In this document: piece by piece, positions 1 through 7,045 of the stretch
Layout: each line of letters opens with the position of its first letter
How positions within the stretch are numbered: the stretch's first letter is position 1
DNA from: Gammaproteobacteria bacterium
GTDB taxonomy: Bacteria > Pseudomonadota > Gammaproteobacteria > SZUA-229
DNA length: 7,429 bases
Direction of reading: 5' to 3'
NCBI GenBank assembly: GCA_011321985.1
Contig: DROB01000182.1
Location: 1 to 7,429 of the forward strand
Position numbers and translations under genes: made by a program
The notes under the pieces: generated by a model
What the model was told of the DNA's origin: nothing
Database searches by the model: none
The model's input: only the letters and a program-made list of their open reading frames with translations

Positions 1-2054
1 ATGCGGCAAGCAGCCTGAAAGATATCGAGCTGAAAGATCTGTATTTTGGTGAGGTGCTCTACTACGCTTATCAGGACCTGCATTTCGATGCGCTGGCCAG
101 ACTCGATTCTGAACTATCACAATACTACGAACTCGATGAGTCAGAGCTGGACCCTTTTCACAATCACATAACCCAGGCGGAATTCTCCGTCGGAGATATA
201 GAACTGCAATACCGCATGAATCAGCGGGCAGGCAGGGCGATACAGGCTGTATTAGGTGAGGGTATTGATCTGGCGATACGTAACCAGGCAGCTCTGGCAC
301 TGGCTCGTGTGTTCTATAAGAAAAATGATGCACAGAGCACGCTATACGCATTACAACTGATCCGTGATGAACCGGAAAAATCCCGTTACGAAAAAAAATA
401 TTCACTCGATGTCTTACGTGGGAAGGAACCTGAATCATTCAGGACGGACGTGGCCTACCTTCGTGCTCTGGCCAACATCGATGTCGGTAAATTCACCGAA
501 GCGGTAAAAGAGCTCCAGCTTTTGCGAAAAGAAAAAAGCCTGAAAGGTTTTGTTTTATACAATCTGGGCATCGCGTTGATACAGAGTGGTCAGGAACAGG
601 AGGGTATGGATGTGCTGGATGAGCTGGGGCAAATGGAACTCAGTGATGACAGCCTGCTCGCACTCCAGGATAAGACAAATCTAAAACTGGCCTATCGCTA
701 TCTCGATGAAGGTGATGCGCGGCAAGCGCAGAAACATTTTGAGCGTGTCCGCCTGGACGGACCTTATTCGAACCGTGCTCTATTAGGTGCGGGTTGGGTC
801 GCCGTGTCACTCGGACGGTTTGATCGGGCACTGGTGCCGTGGTCGATATTGCACGACCGGGAAAAAACGAATTATTCGGTACAGGAAGTGCTGATGGCGG
901 TGCCTTATGCTTATAGCAAGCTGAACGCACATGGCAAAGCAGCAAATCTTTATGATCATGCGATGGATGTTTTTGCCGAGCAGATCGATAGTCTGGACAG
1001 TTCCATCAAGTCTATCCGTAAAGGCAGGTTCCTCAGTGCCCTGTTAGATCAAAGGTCTGATAAAGATGTTAACTGGGTGGTAAATCTGCGAGAGCAGCCG
1101 GATACCCCTGAGACCCGCTACATCCTCGATATGATGGCCTCGCGTGATTTTCAGGAATCTTACAGGAATTATAAAGACCTGGCAGAGTTACGGCATCATC
1201 TCGATAAATGGCTCTCTGATCTGAGGGTGTATGAAGAGATGATCGATCTCCGGCGTGCATATCAGGAGCCTCTGCTTCCGGTCGTCGAGAAAGAATTTAA
1301 AAAACTGGATGCAAGGGTCACGCTTCGACTGGAGCAGCGAGAAAACCTGGCGACCAAATTAAAAAATATGTTGATAGCACCACGTCCCGAGTATCTGGCA
1401 ACCTCGATCGAGCGTCAGGCATTAGATACGATTACCGCACTGGAGGAGATCATCGAGACGAATCCTGAGCTGGTCGATGGGCAGGTGGTTCGGCGAGAGA
1501 AAAGACTGCGTGGTATCTTGCTATGGCGCGTCCGCAGTGAATATGATCAGCGACTGACTGATGCCTATAATGATCTTATCTCACTGGATAAGATCATCGA
1601 AGGGTTGAAGTTACGATACAACTCATTCGTGCGTACTCGTCAGGCGGCAACACAGAGCTATGAAGGTTATCTTATCCCCATCCGGAAACTGAGGACTCGG
1701 TTATTTACGGCACAACGTAAGCTCAAAGGCGTGATGGCAAAACAGGGGCGGTTGCTCGAGACGATGGCGATCAACGAACTTGATATCAGGCGTAAACGAC
1801 TCGAAGAGTACCAGATAAAAGCCCGTTTTGCCCTGGCTGAAAGTTATGACCGAGCCACCAGGGCGACGCTGGATGAAGAGATCGAAAAACAGCTCGAGGC
1901 TAGAAAATCACAGGAACAGAAATTGAAAGATGAGAAGGTCAGGAAGCAGGTCGAGGATAAAGCAGGGCAGGAGCCGGAGATAGAACCTCTTTTCGAAGAC
2001 GAGGAACCTGTAAAGAAGAACTCGGCCTTCAAGGACAGGCTGTTGGGTCGGTAG
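1..2054 (+). CDS. Large periplasmic TPR / coiled-coil protein, 5' end missing
   Basis: The reading frame is open from base 3 to the TAG at 2052-2054 and gives 683 visible residues, with no start or signal peptide in view. The GTG at 54 lies inside conserved-looking sequence (LKDLYFGEVLYYAYQDL), so it is unlikely to be the start; the gene begins upstream of the window. Roughly the first 330 visible residues are paired helices of TPR type (for example VAYLRALANIDVGKFTEAV and LLGAGWVAVSLGRFDRAL). From about residue 380 it becomes long charged helices, with predicted coiled coil near 435-470 and 545-645. A segment near residue 600 (EEYQIKARFALAESYDRA) precedes a Lys/Glu-rich, acidic tail. No cysteine is visible, which fits an exported protein. 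Its likely role is a periplasmic scaffold or linker working with the two downstream TPR lipoproteins, which follow with almost no spacing. That role is inferred from context; similarity to the TPR proteins of Glt-type clusters is from memory and unaligned. Confidence 0.85.
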   Translation, partial: AASSLKDIELKDLYFGEVLYYAYQDLHFDALARLDSELSQYYELDESELDPFHNHITQAEFSVGDIELQYRMNQRAGRAIQAVLGEGIDLAIRNQAALALARVFYKKNDAQSTLYALQLIRDEPEKSRYEKKYSLDVLRGKEPESFRTDVAYLRALANIDVGKFTEAVKELQLLRKEKSLKGFVLYNLGIALIQSGQEQEGMDVLDELGQMELSDDSLLALQDKTNLKLAYRYLDEGDARQAQKHFERVRLDGPYSNRALLGAGWVAVSLGRFDRALVPWSILHDREKTNYSVQEVLMAVPYAYSKLNAHGKAANLYDHAMDVFAEQIDSLDSSIKSIRKGRFLSALLDQRSDKDVNWVVNLREQPDTPETRYILDMMASRDFQESYRNYKDLAELRHHLDKWLSDLRVYEEMIDLRRAYQEPLLPVVEKEFKKLDARVTLRLEQRENLATKLKNMLIAPRPEYLATSIERQALDTITALEEIIETNPELVDGQVVRREKRLRGILLWRVRSEYDQRLTDAYNDLISLDKIIEGLKLRYNSFVRTRQAATQSYEGYLIPIRKLRTRLFTAQRKLKGVMAKQGRLLETMAINELDIRRKRLEEYQIKARFALAESYDRATRATLDEEIEKQLEARKSQEQKLKDEKVRKQVEDKAGQEPEIEPLFEDEEPVKKNSAFKDRLLGR

Positions 2055-2058
2055 TCTC

Positions 2059-5000
2059 ATGAGAAGCCAGAAGATTATTCGATTAGCGATCATCACCATC
2101 AATGTCCCATTGGCATTGATGCTGGTTTCGTGTGCCACGACAAAGACCGAGGGGACACTGGCTAGCCTGAATGATGTCAGGTTTGAGGTGAAAGAAGAAA
2201 AGGTCAGTGACAGTCTCGATAAAGCGATGGCGAGCTATGAGGCTTTTTTAAAAGAGACTCCAGAAACCGAGATGACTCCAGAGGCGCTGCGCCGCCTGGC
2301 AGATCTGAAGATACAGAAAGAGTATGAATCGGAAGATATCGGCGAGCCACAGCAGAGAGAACAGCAGGCGGTGAAAGCTTCGCCTGTCGCAGATACTGAT
2401 AACATGCAACCGATCATCGACAGTGCATCGCAGGCGACGGCTATCCAGACACCAGAGACGGGATTCGTCCCCGTCGTTGCCGATAAGGAAAGAGAAAGTG
2501 TTGCGACCGAAGGTGGCCCCATCGCTGACATAAGCGAGAGTGAAAAAGCCTTCAGTGATCGTGCAGGTAAAAAAATAGACCTGGGTCGTCCGGGGCGAAA
2601 GAAGATCAGTGCGGCAGGGGCTGAGACAGGAGAAGATACGGTTGACCTGCAGGCGGCGGGTGCGAAGGAAGCGATAGAACTCTATAAGGGCCTGTTGAAA
2701 AAGTACCCACTGTTCGAACGCAATGACCAGGTGTTATATCAACTGTCTCGTGCGTATGAAGAGACGGGTGAGACCGAGGCCGCGATGGAAACACTGGAGC
2801 TACTGATAAAAAAATATCCGCAATCAAGGCATATAGATGAAGCGCAGTTTCGCCGTGCAGAATATTTTTTCACACGGAAAAAGTTTCTGGACTCAGAAGA
2901 ATCTTATCAGGCAGTTATCGGTGGCGGAGAAGGTTCTGAATTTTATGAGCTGGCTCTCTATAAACAGGGCTGGTCTTTCTTCAAACAGGAATTGTATGAA
3001 GAAGCATTGCGGGATTATATCAAGATGCTCGATTATAAGATCGATAATGGTTATGATCTCGAAGATATCGAGAACAAGATCGAGAGGAAACGTATCGATG
3101 ATACCTACCGTGTCATCAGTCTGAGTTTCTCTTACCTCGGTGGTGCTGATTCCATCGTGGAGTTTTTTGACAAACATGGGCATCGTTTCTACGAGGCCAG
3201 CATCTATAGCCACCTCGGTGAATATTATTTAACCAAGCGTCGTTATTCGGATGCGGCTCAGTCGTACCAGGCTTATATCGATCGCAACCCGGTATCAAAA
3301 GAATCACCTTATTTCAATATCCGCATCATCGAGATCTACAAAAAAGGCGGTTTCCCACGCCTGGTCGTCGATGCTAAAAAAGACTTTTCGAAAACATACA
3401 GTCTGGATTCGAATTACTGGACCTTCTTCGATATCAATGACAATCCGACCGTGCTGGCGTTCCTGAAATCCAACCTCATCGATCTGGCGAATCATTATCA
3501 TGCCCTGTATCAGGATAAGCGCCTGCGAAAACAAAAAGAGGAAAACTATCAGGAAGCGATATACTGGTATCGTGAATACCTGTCTTCCTTCCCTGAAGAG
3601 AAAGAAGCGCCAGGGCTCAATAATCAGCTGGCAGGCCTGTTACTGGAACACAAAGACTTTCTCGGTGCAGCGACCGAATACGAGCGCACAGCATACAATT
3701 ACCCTGCGCATGACGAATCATCCAGTGCAGGTTATGCGGCGGTGTATGCTTATCGAGAACATCTGAAAGTAGCAGACCAGTCACAACGTAATATCATCAA
3801 GCGGGAGATCATCAGGACTTCGCTCAAGTTCGCTGACTATTTCCCTGCACATAAACATGCAGCCATCGTTTTAGTCGCCGCCGTGGATGATCTGTATGCA
3901 CTGGAAGATTATGAACAGGCGATCAAGTATGGTCGGCGGGTCATCACTGTTTATCCGGATGCGGATAAAAAATTACGGCGTTCGGCATGGATGGTGGTGG
4001 CGCACGCCTCATTTGATACGGCAAGTTATAAAGATGCTGAGCAGGCATATATGGAGACGCTGGCTCTGACCGACAGGAAAGACAAGAGTTATGTCTCGCT
4101 TACCGAAAACCTGGCGGCTTCGGTCTATAAACAGGGAGAACAGGCGAGAAAGCTGGGTGATCATAAAACAGCAGCGGAACACTTTCTGCGGGTAGCAAAA
4201 GTAGCCCCCGATTCGAAAATACGACCTACGGCTGAATACGATGCCGCTGCATCCCTGATATTACTGAAACAGTGGGCACAGGTTTCCGGTGTACTCGAAG
4301 GCTTCAGGAGTCGTTACCCTGAACATGAGTTGCAGAAAGATATCACTAAAAAGTTAGCTATCGTTTATAAAGAAGATGGAAAATACAAGAAGTCAGCTTT
4401 GGAGTTTGAGCGTATAGAGAAAGAAAATCCTGATGATGACGCATTGAGGCGTGAAGCTTTATCCCAGGCAGCCGAGCTATACGAAAAAGCTGAAGCACAG
4501 GATAATGCTCTACGGGTCTATCTGAAACTGGTGAAATATTTCCCTGAGCCGATAGAAGAAGCGATAGAAGTACGACATAAGATATCAGAGATATATAAAT
4601 CACGGAATCTGCATAAAAAATACATCGCTGAGCTTAAAGCTATCGTCGCAACAGATGCCGCTGGTGGTGATGGGCGTACCGACCGTACCCGATTCCTGGC
4701 AGCGAATGCGGCCCTGATCCTGGCGGAGCCAAAACTCGAGGCTTTCAAGAAAGTGGCACTGGTCAAACCGTTCAAGAAAAATCTCAGGAAAAAGAAAGTA
4801 CAGATGCGTTCCGCGATCGATGCATATACCCGACTGGTCGACTATCAGGTGGGCGATGTTACGGCGGCCGCGACGTATTACATCGCAGAGATCTATTATG
4901 AATTCAGTGTCGCGCTGCTGGAGTCAGAGAGGCCGACAAACCTGAATGATGAAGAGCTGGAACAATATGAACTGGTCATCGAAGATCAGGCTTATCCTTT

Positions 5001-5244
5001 TGAAGAAAAGGCTATCAGTGTGCATGAGAAAAATACAGAGTTACTGGATGTAGGTGTCTATAATGCATGGATCGATAAAAGTATAATGAAACTGTCGGCC
5101 CTGTTACCGGCGCGTTACGGTAAGACGGAACAGGATAGTACTATCATTGACCTGATACAGCCCGGGCGGGTGAATAAGCCCAGGTCCGGCGAGAAATCCA
5201 GTAATAAAAAAATAATTTCAGAGCCAGTAGTGGCGGGTGAGTAG
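2059..5244 (+). CDS. Giant TPR outer-membrane lipoprotein (1061 aa)
   Basis: The N-terminus has two basic residues, a hydrophobic stretch and a lipobox, L-V-S-C, with the acceptor Cys at residue 25. Residue 26 is Ala rather than Asp, so Lol sorting to the outer membrane is expected. Cys25 is the only cysteine in all 1061 residues. Residues 55-90 form a first TPR-like hairpin (KAMASYEAFLKETPETEM). Residues 91-195 are polar, Glu/Gln/Pro/Ala-rich and probably disordered. Residues about 200-865 are a long array of TPR-type helical pairs with recurring Y-P turns (LLKKYPLFE, LIKKYPQSR, RSRYPEHEL). About 870-1022 form a distinct C-terminal module containing EELEQYELVIEDQAYPFEEKA without a break, then AWIDKS and ALLPARYGK; the final 40 residues look disordered. 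The ATG lies 4 bases after the preceding stop with only a weak Shine-Dalgarno, so translational coupling is likely. It probably forms an outer-membrane-anchored periplasmic superhelix that binds partner proteins. TPR and lipoprotein assignments are strong; the partners are inferred. Confidence 0.9.
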   Translation: MRSQKIIRLAIITINVPLALMLVSCATTKTEGTLASLNDVRFEVKEEKVSDSLDKAMASYEAFLKETPETEMTPEALRRLADLKIQKEYESEDIGEPQQREQQAVKASPVADTDNMQPIIDSASQATAIQTPETGFVPVVADKERESVATEGGPIADISESEKAFSDRAGKKIDLGRPGRKKISAAGAETGEDTVDLQAAGAKEAIELYKGLLKKYPLFERNDQVLYQLSRAYEETGETEAAMETLELLIKKYPQSRHIDEAQFRRAEYFFTRKKFLDSEESYQAVIGGGEGSEFYELALYKQGWSFFKQELYEEALRDYIKMLDYKIDNGYDLEDIENKIERKRIDDTYRVISLSFSYLGGADSIVEFFDKHGHRFYEASIYSHLGEYYLTKRRYSDAAQSYQAYIDRNPVSKESPYFNIRIIEIYKKGGFPRLVVDAKKDFSKTYSLDSNYWTFFDINDNPTVLAFLKSNLIDLANHYHALYQDKRLRKQKEENYQEAIYWYREYLSSFPEEKEAPGLNNQLAGLLLEHKDFLGAATEYERTAYNYPAHDESSSAGYAAVYAYREHLKVADQSQRNIIKREIIRTSLKFADYFPAHKHAAIVLVAAVDDLYALEDYEQAIKYGRRVITVYPDADKKLRRSAWMVVAHASFDTASYKDAEQAYMETLALTDRKDKSYVSLTENLAASVYKQGEQARKLGDHKTAAEHFLRVAKVAPDSKIRPTAEYDAAASLILLKQWAQVSGVLEGFRSRYPEHELQKDITKKLAIVYKEDGKYKKSALEFERIEKENPDDDALRREALSQAAELYEKAEAQDNALRVYLKLVKYFPEPIEEAIEVRHKISEIYKSRNLHKKYIAELKAIVATDAAGGDGRTDRTRFLAANAALILAEPKLEAFKKVALVKPFKKNLRKKKVQMRSAIDAYTRLVDYQVGDVTAAATYYIAEIYYEFSVALLESERPTNLNDEELEQYELVIEDQAYPFEEKAISVHEKNTELLDVGVYNAWIDKSIMKLSALLPARYGKTEQDSTIIDLIQPGRVNKPRSGEKSSNKKIISEPVVAGE
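5235..5241 (+). promoter_or_regulatory. Ribosome binding site supporting the ATG at 5246
   Basis: GGGTGAG sits inside the last codons of the giant lipoprotein gene and contains GGTGA, complementary to the 16S rRNA tail. It lies about 5 bases before the ATG at 5246. Neither the GTG at 5237 nor the ATG at 5282 has a comparable site, so this motif decides the start choice. Confidence 0.5.
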
Positions 5245-5245
5245 G

Positions 5246-5905
5246 ATGCTTGAGGCTCCGATATTTAAAAAATATTTTATCATGAACCGAGCCAGACCCT
5301 GGTATATCGATGCGTTACAGAGATGTGCCCTCTGCCTCATGAGTATCGTCCTGTTCTCCTGTACAGGTGGTGAGGTCAGGCAGGAGAAGCAGGATGTCAC
5401 TGTTATCAAGGAAACATCGAATTATATCGAAGTCGATGCGGATGTGGAGCTTGATTTCAAGAGTGCGATAGCACTGATGAAGCAGGAACAGAATGCCCAG
5501 GCTATCGCCGTATTAAAGTCGGTCATCGAACGTGAGCAGCGTCTGCCTGCACCCTTCGTGAACATCGCAATAGCCTATAATAAGATGAAAGATGTAAAAG
5601 CCGCCGAGGAAAATCTCATCAGGGCTTTAAAGCTGGATATCGGACACCCGGTCGCCAATAATGAATTAGGACTGCTCTATCGAAAGGCGGGTAAATTTAA
5701 TGCAGCGCGTACAGCGTATCAGAATGCGATCAAAGATCACCCGACTTATTTACCGGCAAAAAGAAACCTTGGGGTCCTATGTGACCTATACTTGCATGAC
5801 TTCGATTGTGCATTAGAGCAATTTGAAGATTACCTGGAATTAAAGCCCGAAGATAAAACAGTGGCGATATGGGTTGCAGATGTCAAGCGTCGGATCGGGA
5901 AATAG
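5246..5905 (+). CDS. Small TPR lipoprotein (219 aa)
   Basis: This is an exported lipoprotein with about four TPR units. Three in-frame starts are possible. GTG 5237 overlaps the upstream gene by 8 bases. ATG 5246, one base after the upstream stop, has GGTGA before it. ATG 5282 gives the most conventional 26-residue signal peptide but has no visible ribosome site. I chose 5246; all three keep the same mature protein. Counting from 5246, the signal ends in L-F-S-C with lipidated Cys39; Phe at position -2 is unusual but tolerated. Residue 40 is Thr, so outer-membrane sorting is expected. TPR units run from about residue 70 to 215 (AIALMKQEQNAQAIAVLKSV; PFVNIAIAYNKMKDVKAAEE; NNELGLLYRKAGKFNAARTA; LGVLCDLYLHDFDCALEQF). 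Cys179 and Cys188 flank the turn of the last unit and could form a disulfide. It probably acts as an accessory lipoprotein with the giant TPR protein, like a pilotin-type or GltE-like component. That comparison is inference. Confidence 0.85.
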   Translation: MLEAPIFKKYFIMNRARPWYIDALQRCALCLMSIVLFSCTGGEVRQEKQDVTVIKETSNYIEVDADVELDFKSAIALMKQEQNAQAIAVLKSVIEREQRLPAPFVNIAIAYNKMKDVKAAEENLIRALKLDIGHPVANNELGLLYRKAGKFNAARTAYQNAIKDHPTYLPAKRNLGVLCDLYLHDFDCALEQFEDYLELKPEDKTVAIWVADVKRRIGK

Positions 5906-5933
5906 TATGTGCATCATTGCAACGAGTAAAAAG

Positions 5934-5963
5934 TGGTCATCGTTTCTGGCGAAAAAATATGAT
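5934..5963 (+). promoter_or_regulatory. Possible sigma70 promoter in the 130-base gap
   Basis: TGGTCA (5934-5939, four of six matches to TTGACA) is followed after 18 bases by TATGAT (5958-5963, five of six matches to TATAAT). Transcription would start near 5970, giving a leader of about 65 bases to the ATG at 6036. It is the best match I saw in the 5906-6035 gap, but such matches arise by chance in A/T-rich stretches. If real, it would let the small secreted protein and the motor genes be expressed apart from the three TPR genes. Confidence 0.28.
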
Positions 5964-6035
5964 TCCATACATCTTTCTCGTGTTGGTGGAATTTTTAACC
6001 AGCGGGTAAATATTGATATCCTGAGTGATGACATT

Positions 6036-6326
6036 ATGACATTAGACGTTATAATAAAAACGATTTTACTCTGGCTGCTATTGCAGCCACTGGTAATGGC
6101 GGAAGAAAAAAAAGTTGATAGCGAAGTAAAAGAGCTGTCAGGTATTTCGATCATCGGTAATAAAGAGGCACCAAAGTCGCTTTATATCGTTCCATGGCAA
6201 AACTCAGAAGTCGGGGTTGCGACCAGTTTGAATTCAGGGCTACTGGATGACAGTATGCGTCCTCTGGATAAAGAAGTGTTCTTGCGTGAACTCGATTTCT
6301 ATGAACTGAGTCATGGTAAAAATTAA
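6036..6326 (+). CDS. Small secreted periplasmic protein, function unknown (96 aa)
   Basis: From the ATG at 6036 the protein opens with a clear Sec signal peptide: a short n-region with Lys8, a Leu-rich core at residues 9-20, and a V-M-A signal-peptidase I site after Ala22. There is no lipobox. The mature part is only about 74 residues. It starts with a charged stretch, then a compact motif at residues 36-54 (GISIIGNKEAPKSLYIVPW), and ends with a segment rich in Asp/Glu/Leu (LDKEVFLRELDFYELSHG). GTGAT at 6025-6029 gives a moderate ribosome site 6 bases before the ATG. The same frame is open back to an ATG at 5907, but that start would put 43 hydrophilic residues before the signal peptide. I do not assign a known domain. 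I recall small proteins with a P-K-S-L-Y-I-V-P-W type motif beside TPR and TolQ/ExbD genes in other gammaproteobacteria, but could not check this. Its place between the TPR and motor genes suggests it is a part of the same machine. Confidence 0.75.
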   Translation: MTLDVIIKTILLWLLLQPLVMAEEKKVDSEVKELSGISIIGNKEAPKSLYIVPWQNSEVGVATSLNSGLLDDSMRPLDKEVFLRELDFYELSHGKN

Positions 6327-6337
6327 TAATAATAGTC

Positions 6338-6359
6338 AATCATGATTCGTTTCATGATT
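6338..6359 (+). terminator. Hairpin with T-run before the TolQ-like gene: weak terminator, attenuator or operator
   Basis: AATCATGA (6338-6345) and TCATGATT (6352-6359) are perfect reverse complements around a 6-base loop, and T's run from 6358 to 6362. The form is that of an intrinsic terminator, but the stem has only two G-C pairs, so it should terminate poorly. It stands 11 bases after the stop of the small secreted protein and 17 before the start of the TolQ-like gene. It could lower or modulate read-through into the motor genes, protect the upstream mRNA's 3' end, or be a protein-binding palindrome; the sequence does not decide between these. Confidence 0.4.
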
Positions 6360-6367
6360 TTTACAGT

Positions 6368-6373
6368 GAGGAG
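6368..6373 (+). promoter_or_regulatory. Strong ribosome binding site of the TolQ-like gene
   Basis: GAGGAG is the best Shine-Dalgarno match in the window. It lies 3 bases before the ATG at 6377 and 6 before the adjacent in-frame ATG at 6380. The second spacing is closer to optimal, so translation may really start at 6380. The strong site contrasts with the weak coupled starts of the other genes and suggests the motor subunit is made in larger amounts. Confidence 0.7.
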
Positions 6374-6376
6374 TAC

Positions 6377-7045
6377 ATGATGGATACTATCCAGGGTATT
6401 GTGCAGTTTTTCCAGACCGGTGGTACATTCATGTACCCGATTTTAATCGTTTTTGCTTTTGGTGTTGCTATCTGTGTCGAACGGTATATCAAATTATCAG
6501 GCATCGGCAGTGCCAATAAAAAGGTCTGGGATAAAGTACATCCTCTGCTCGACGATGGCGATTTTGACACCGCTCGTGACTCGATAGCTAATGATAAATC
6601 TGCGATAGCCAGCCTGTTAAATATGGGGCTGGCGCGTCAGGGTTCGGTGCGTCGACGTGATGATATCGAGATAGCCATGGAGGAGAGTATGATGGAGATC
6701 ATTCCGACGTTGGAGAAACGGACTCCCTATATCGCATTGTTCGCAAACATCTGTACATTACTGGGTTTACTCGGGACCATCATGGGGCTTATCGAAGCGT
6801 TTACCGCAGTAGCCAATGCCGATCCTGCTGAGAAAGCGGATCTCCTGTCGGCCAGTATCTCTGTCGCGATGAATACCACAGCATTCGGCCTGATGGCAGC
6901 GATCCCACTCCTCATAACACATGCGATGATCTCTTCTAAAACAGGTGAAATTATTGACAGCCTGGAGATGGCTTCGGTCAAAACGTTGAATCTGATTGCA
7001 GATTTCGCCAAGCGTCAAGCGGCACTGGCTGCAAAGAATGGCTAG
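6377..7045 (+). CDS. MotA/TolQ/ExbB-family proton channel subunit
   Basis: At 222 residues this matches the TolQ/ExbB size (about 230-245). It has the family's three membrane helices: TM1 near 17-38, ending in the conserved E35-R36; a cytoplasmic domain at about 39-115; TM2 near 117-142 (CTLLGLLGTIMGLIEAF); and TM3 near 160-186 (ISVAMNTTAFGLMAAIPLL). Counting from 6377, Thr134 in the L-G-T motif and Thr168 in the N-T-T-A-F-G motif correspond to ExbB Thr148 and Thr181, which line the ion path. The channel residues are therefore intact. These proteins form a pentamer around an ExbD/TolR dimer in the inner membrane and use ion flow to drive movement of periplasmic partners. The next gene is such an ExbD-like partner, overlapping by 8 bases. 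With TPR lipoproteins rather than a TonB receptor or Pal beside it, it is more like Myxococcus AglR than housekeeping TolQ or ExbB; that subfamily call is inference. Translation may begin at ATG 6380. Confidence 0.93.
   Translation: MMDTIQGIVQFFQTGGTFMYPILIVFAFGVAICVERYIKLSGIGSANKKVWDKVHPLLDDGDFDTARDSIANDKSAIASLLNMGLARQGSVRRRDDIEIAMEESMMEIIPTLEKRTPYIALFANICTLLGLLGTIMGLIEAFTAVANADPAEKADLLSASISVAMNTTAFGLMAAIPLLITHAMISSKTGEIIDSLEMASVKTLNLIADFAKRQAALAAKNG

Noticed and set aside
54..56. GTG as the start of the first TPR protein
   Set aside because: The frame is open to base 3 and the residues before the GTG continue the same helical pattern. There is no ribosome site and no signal peptide after it, so the gene is simply cut by the window edge.
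640..3534. Several open frames on the minus strand and in other + frames within the two large TPR genes (for example 640-945, 2893-3213 and 2235-2531 minus)
   Set aside because: They are short, have low-complexity or Ser/Cys/His-skewed products with no recognisable domain, and lie opposite well-supported coding sequence.
5253..5281. A/T-rich near-palindrome (ATATTTAAAAAATATTTTAT region) as a regulatory site
   Set aside because: It lies within the N-terminal codons of the small TPR lipoprotein and reads as Lys/Tyr/Phe/Ile codons. The symmetry is imperfect and there is no nearby promoter match. It would become non-coding only if ATG 5282 were the true start.
5874..6035. Longer versions of the small secreted protein starting inside the small TPR lipoprotein gene or at ATG 5907
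   Set aside because: They would bury a textbook signal peptide behind 43 or more hydrophilic residues. The ATG at 6036 gives a normal Sec signal and has a ribosome site.
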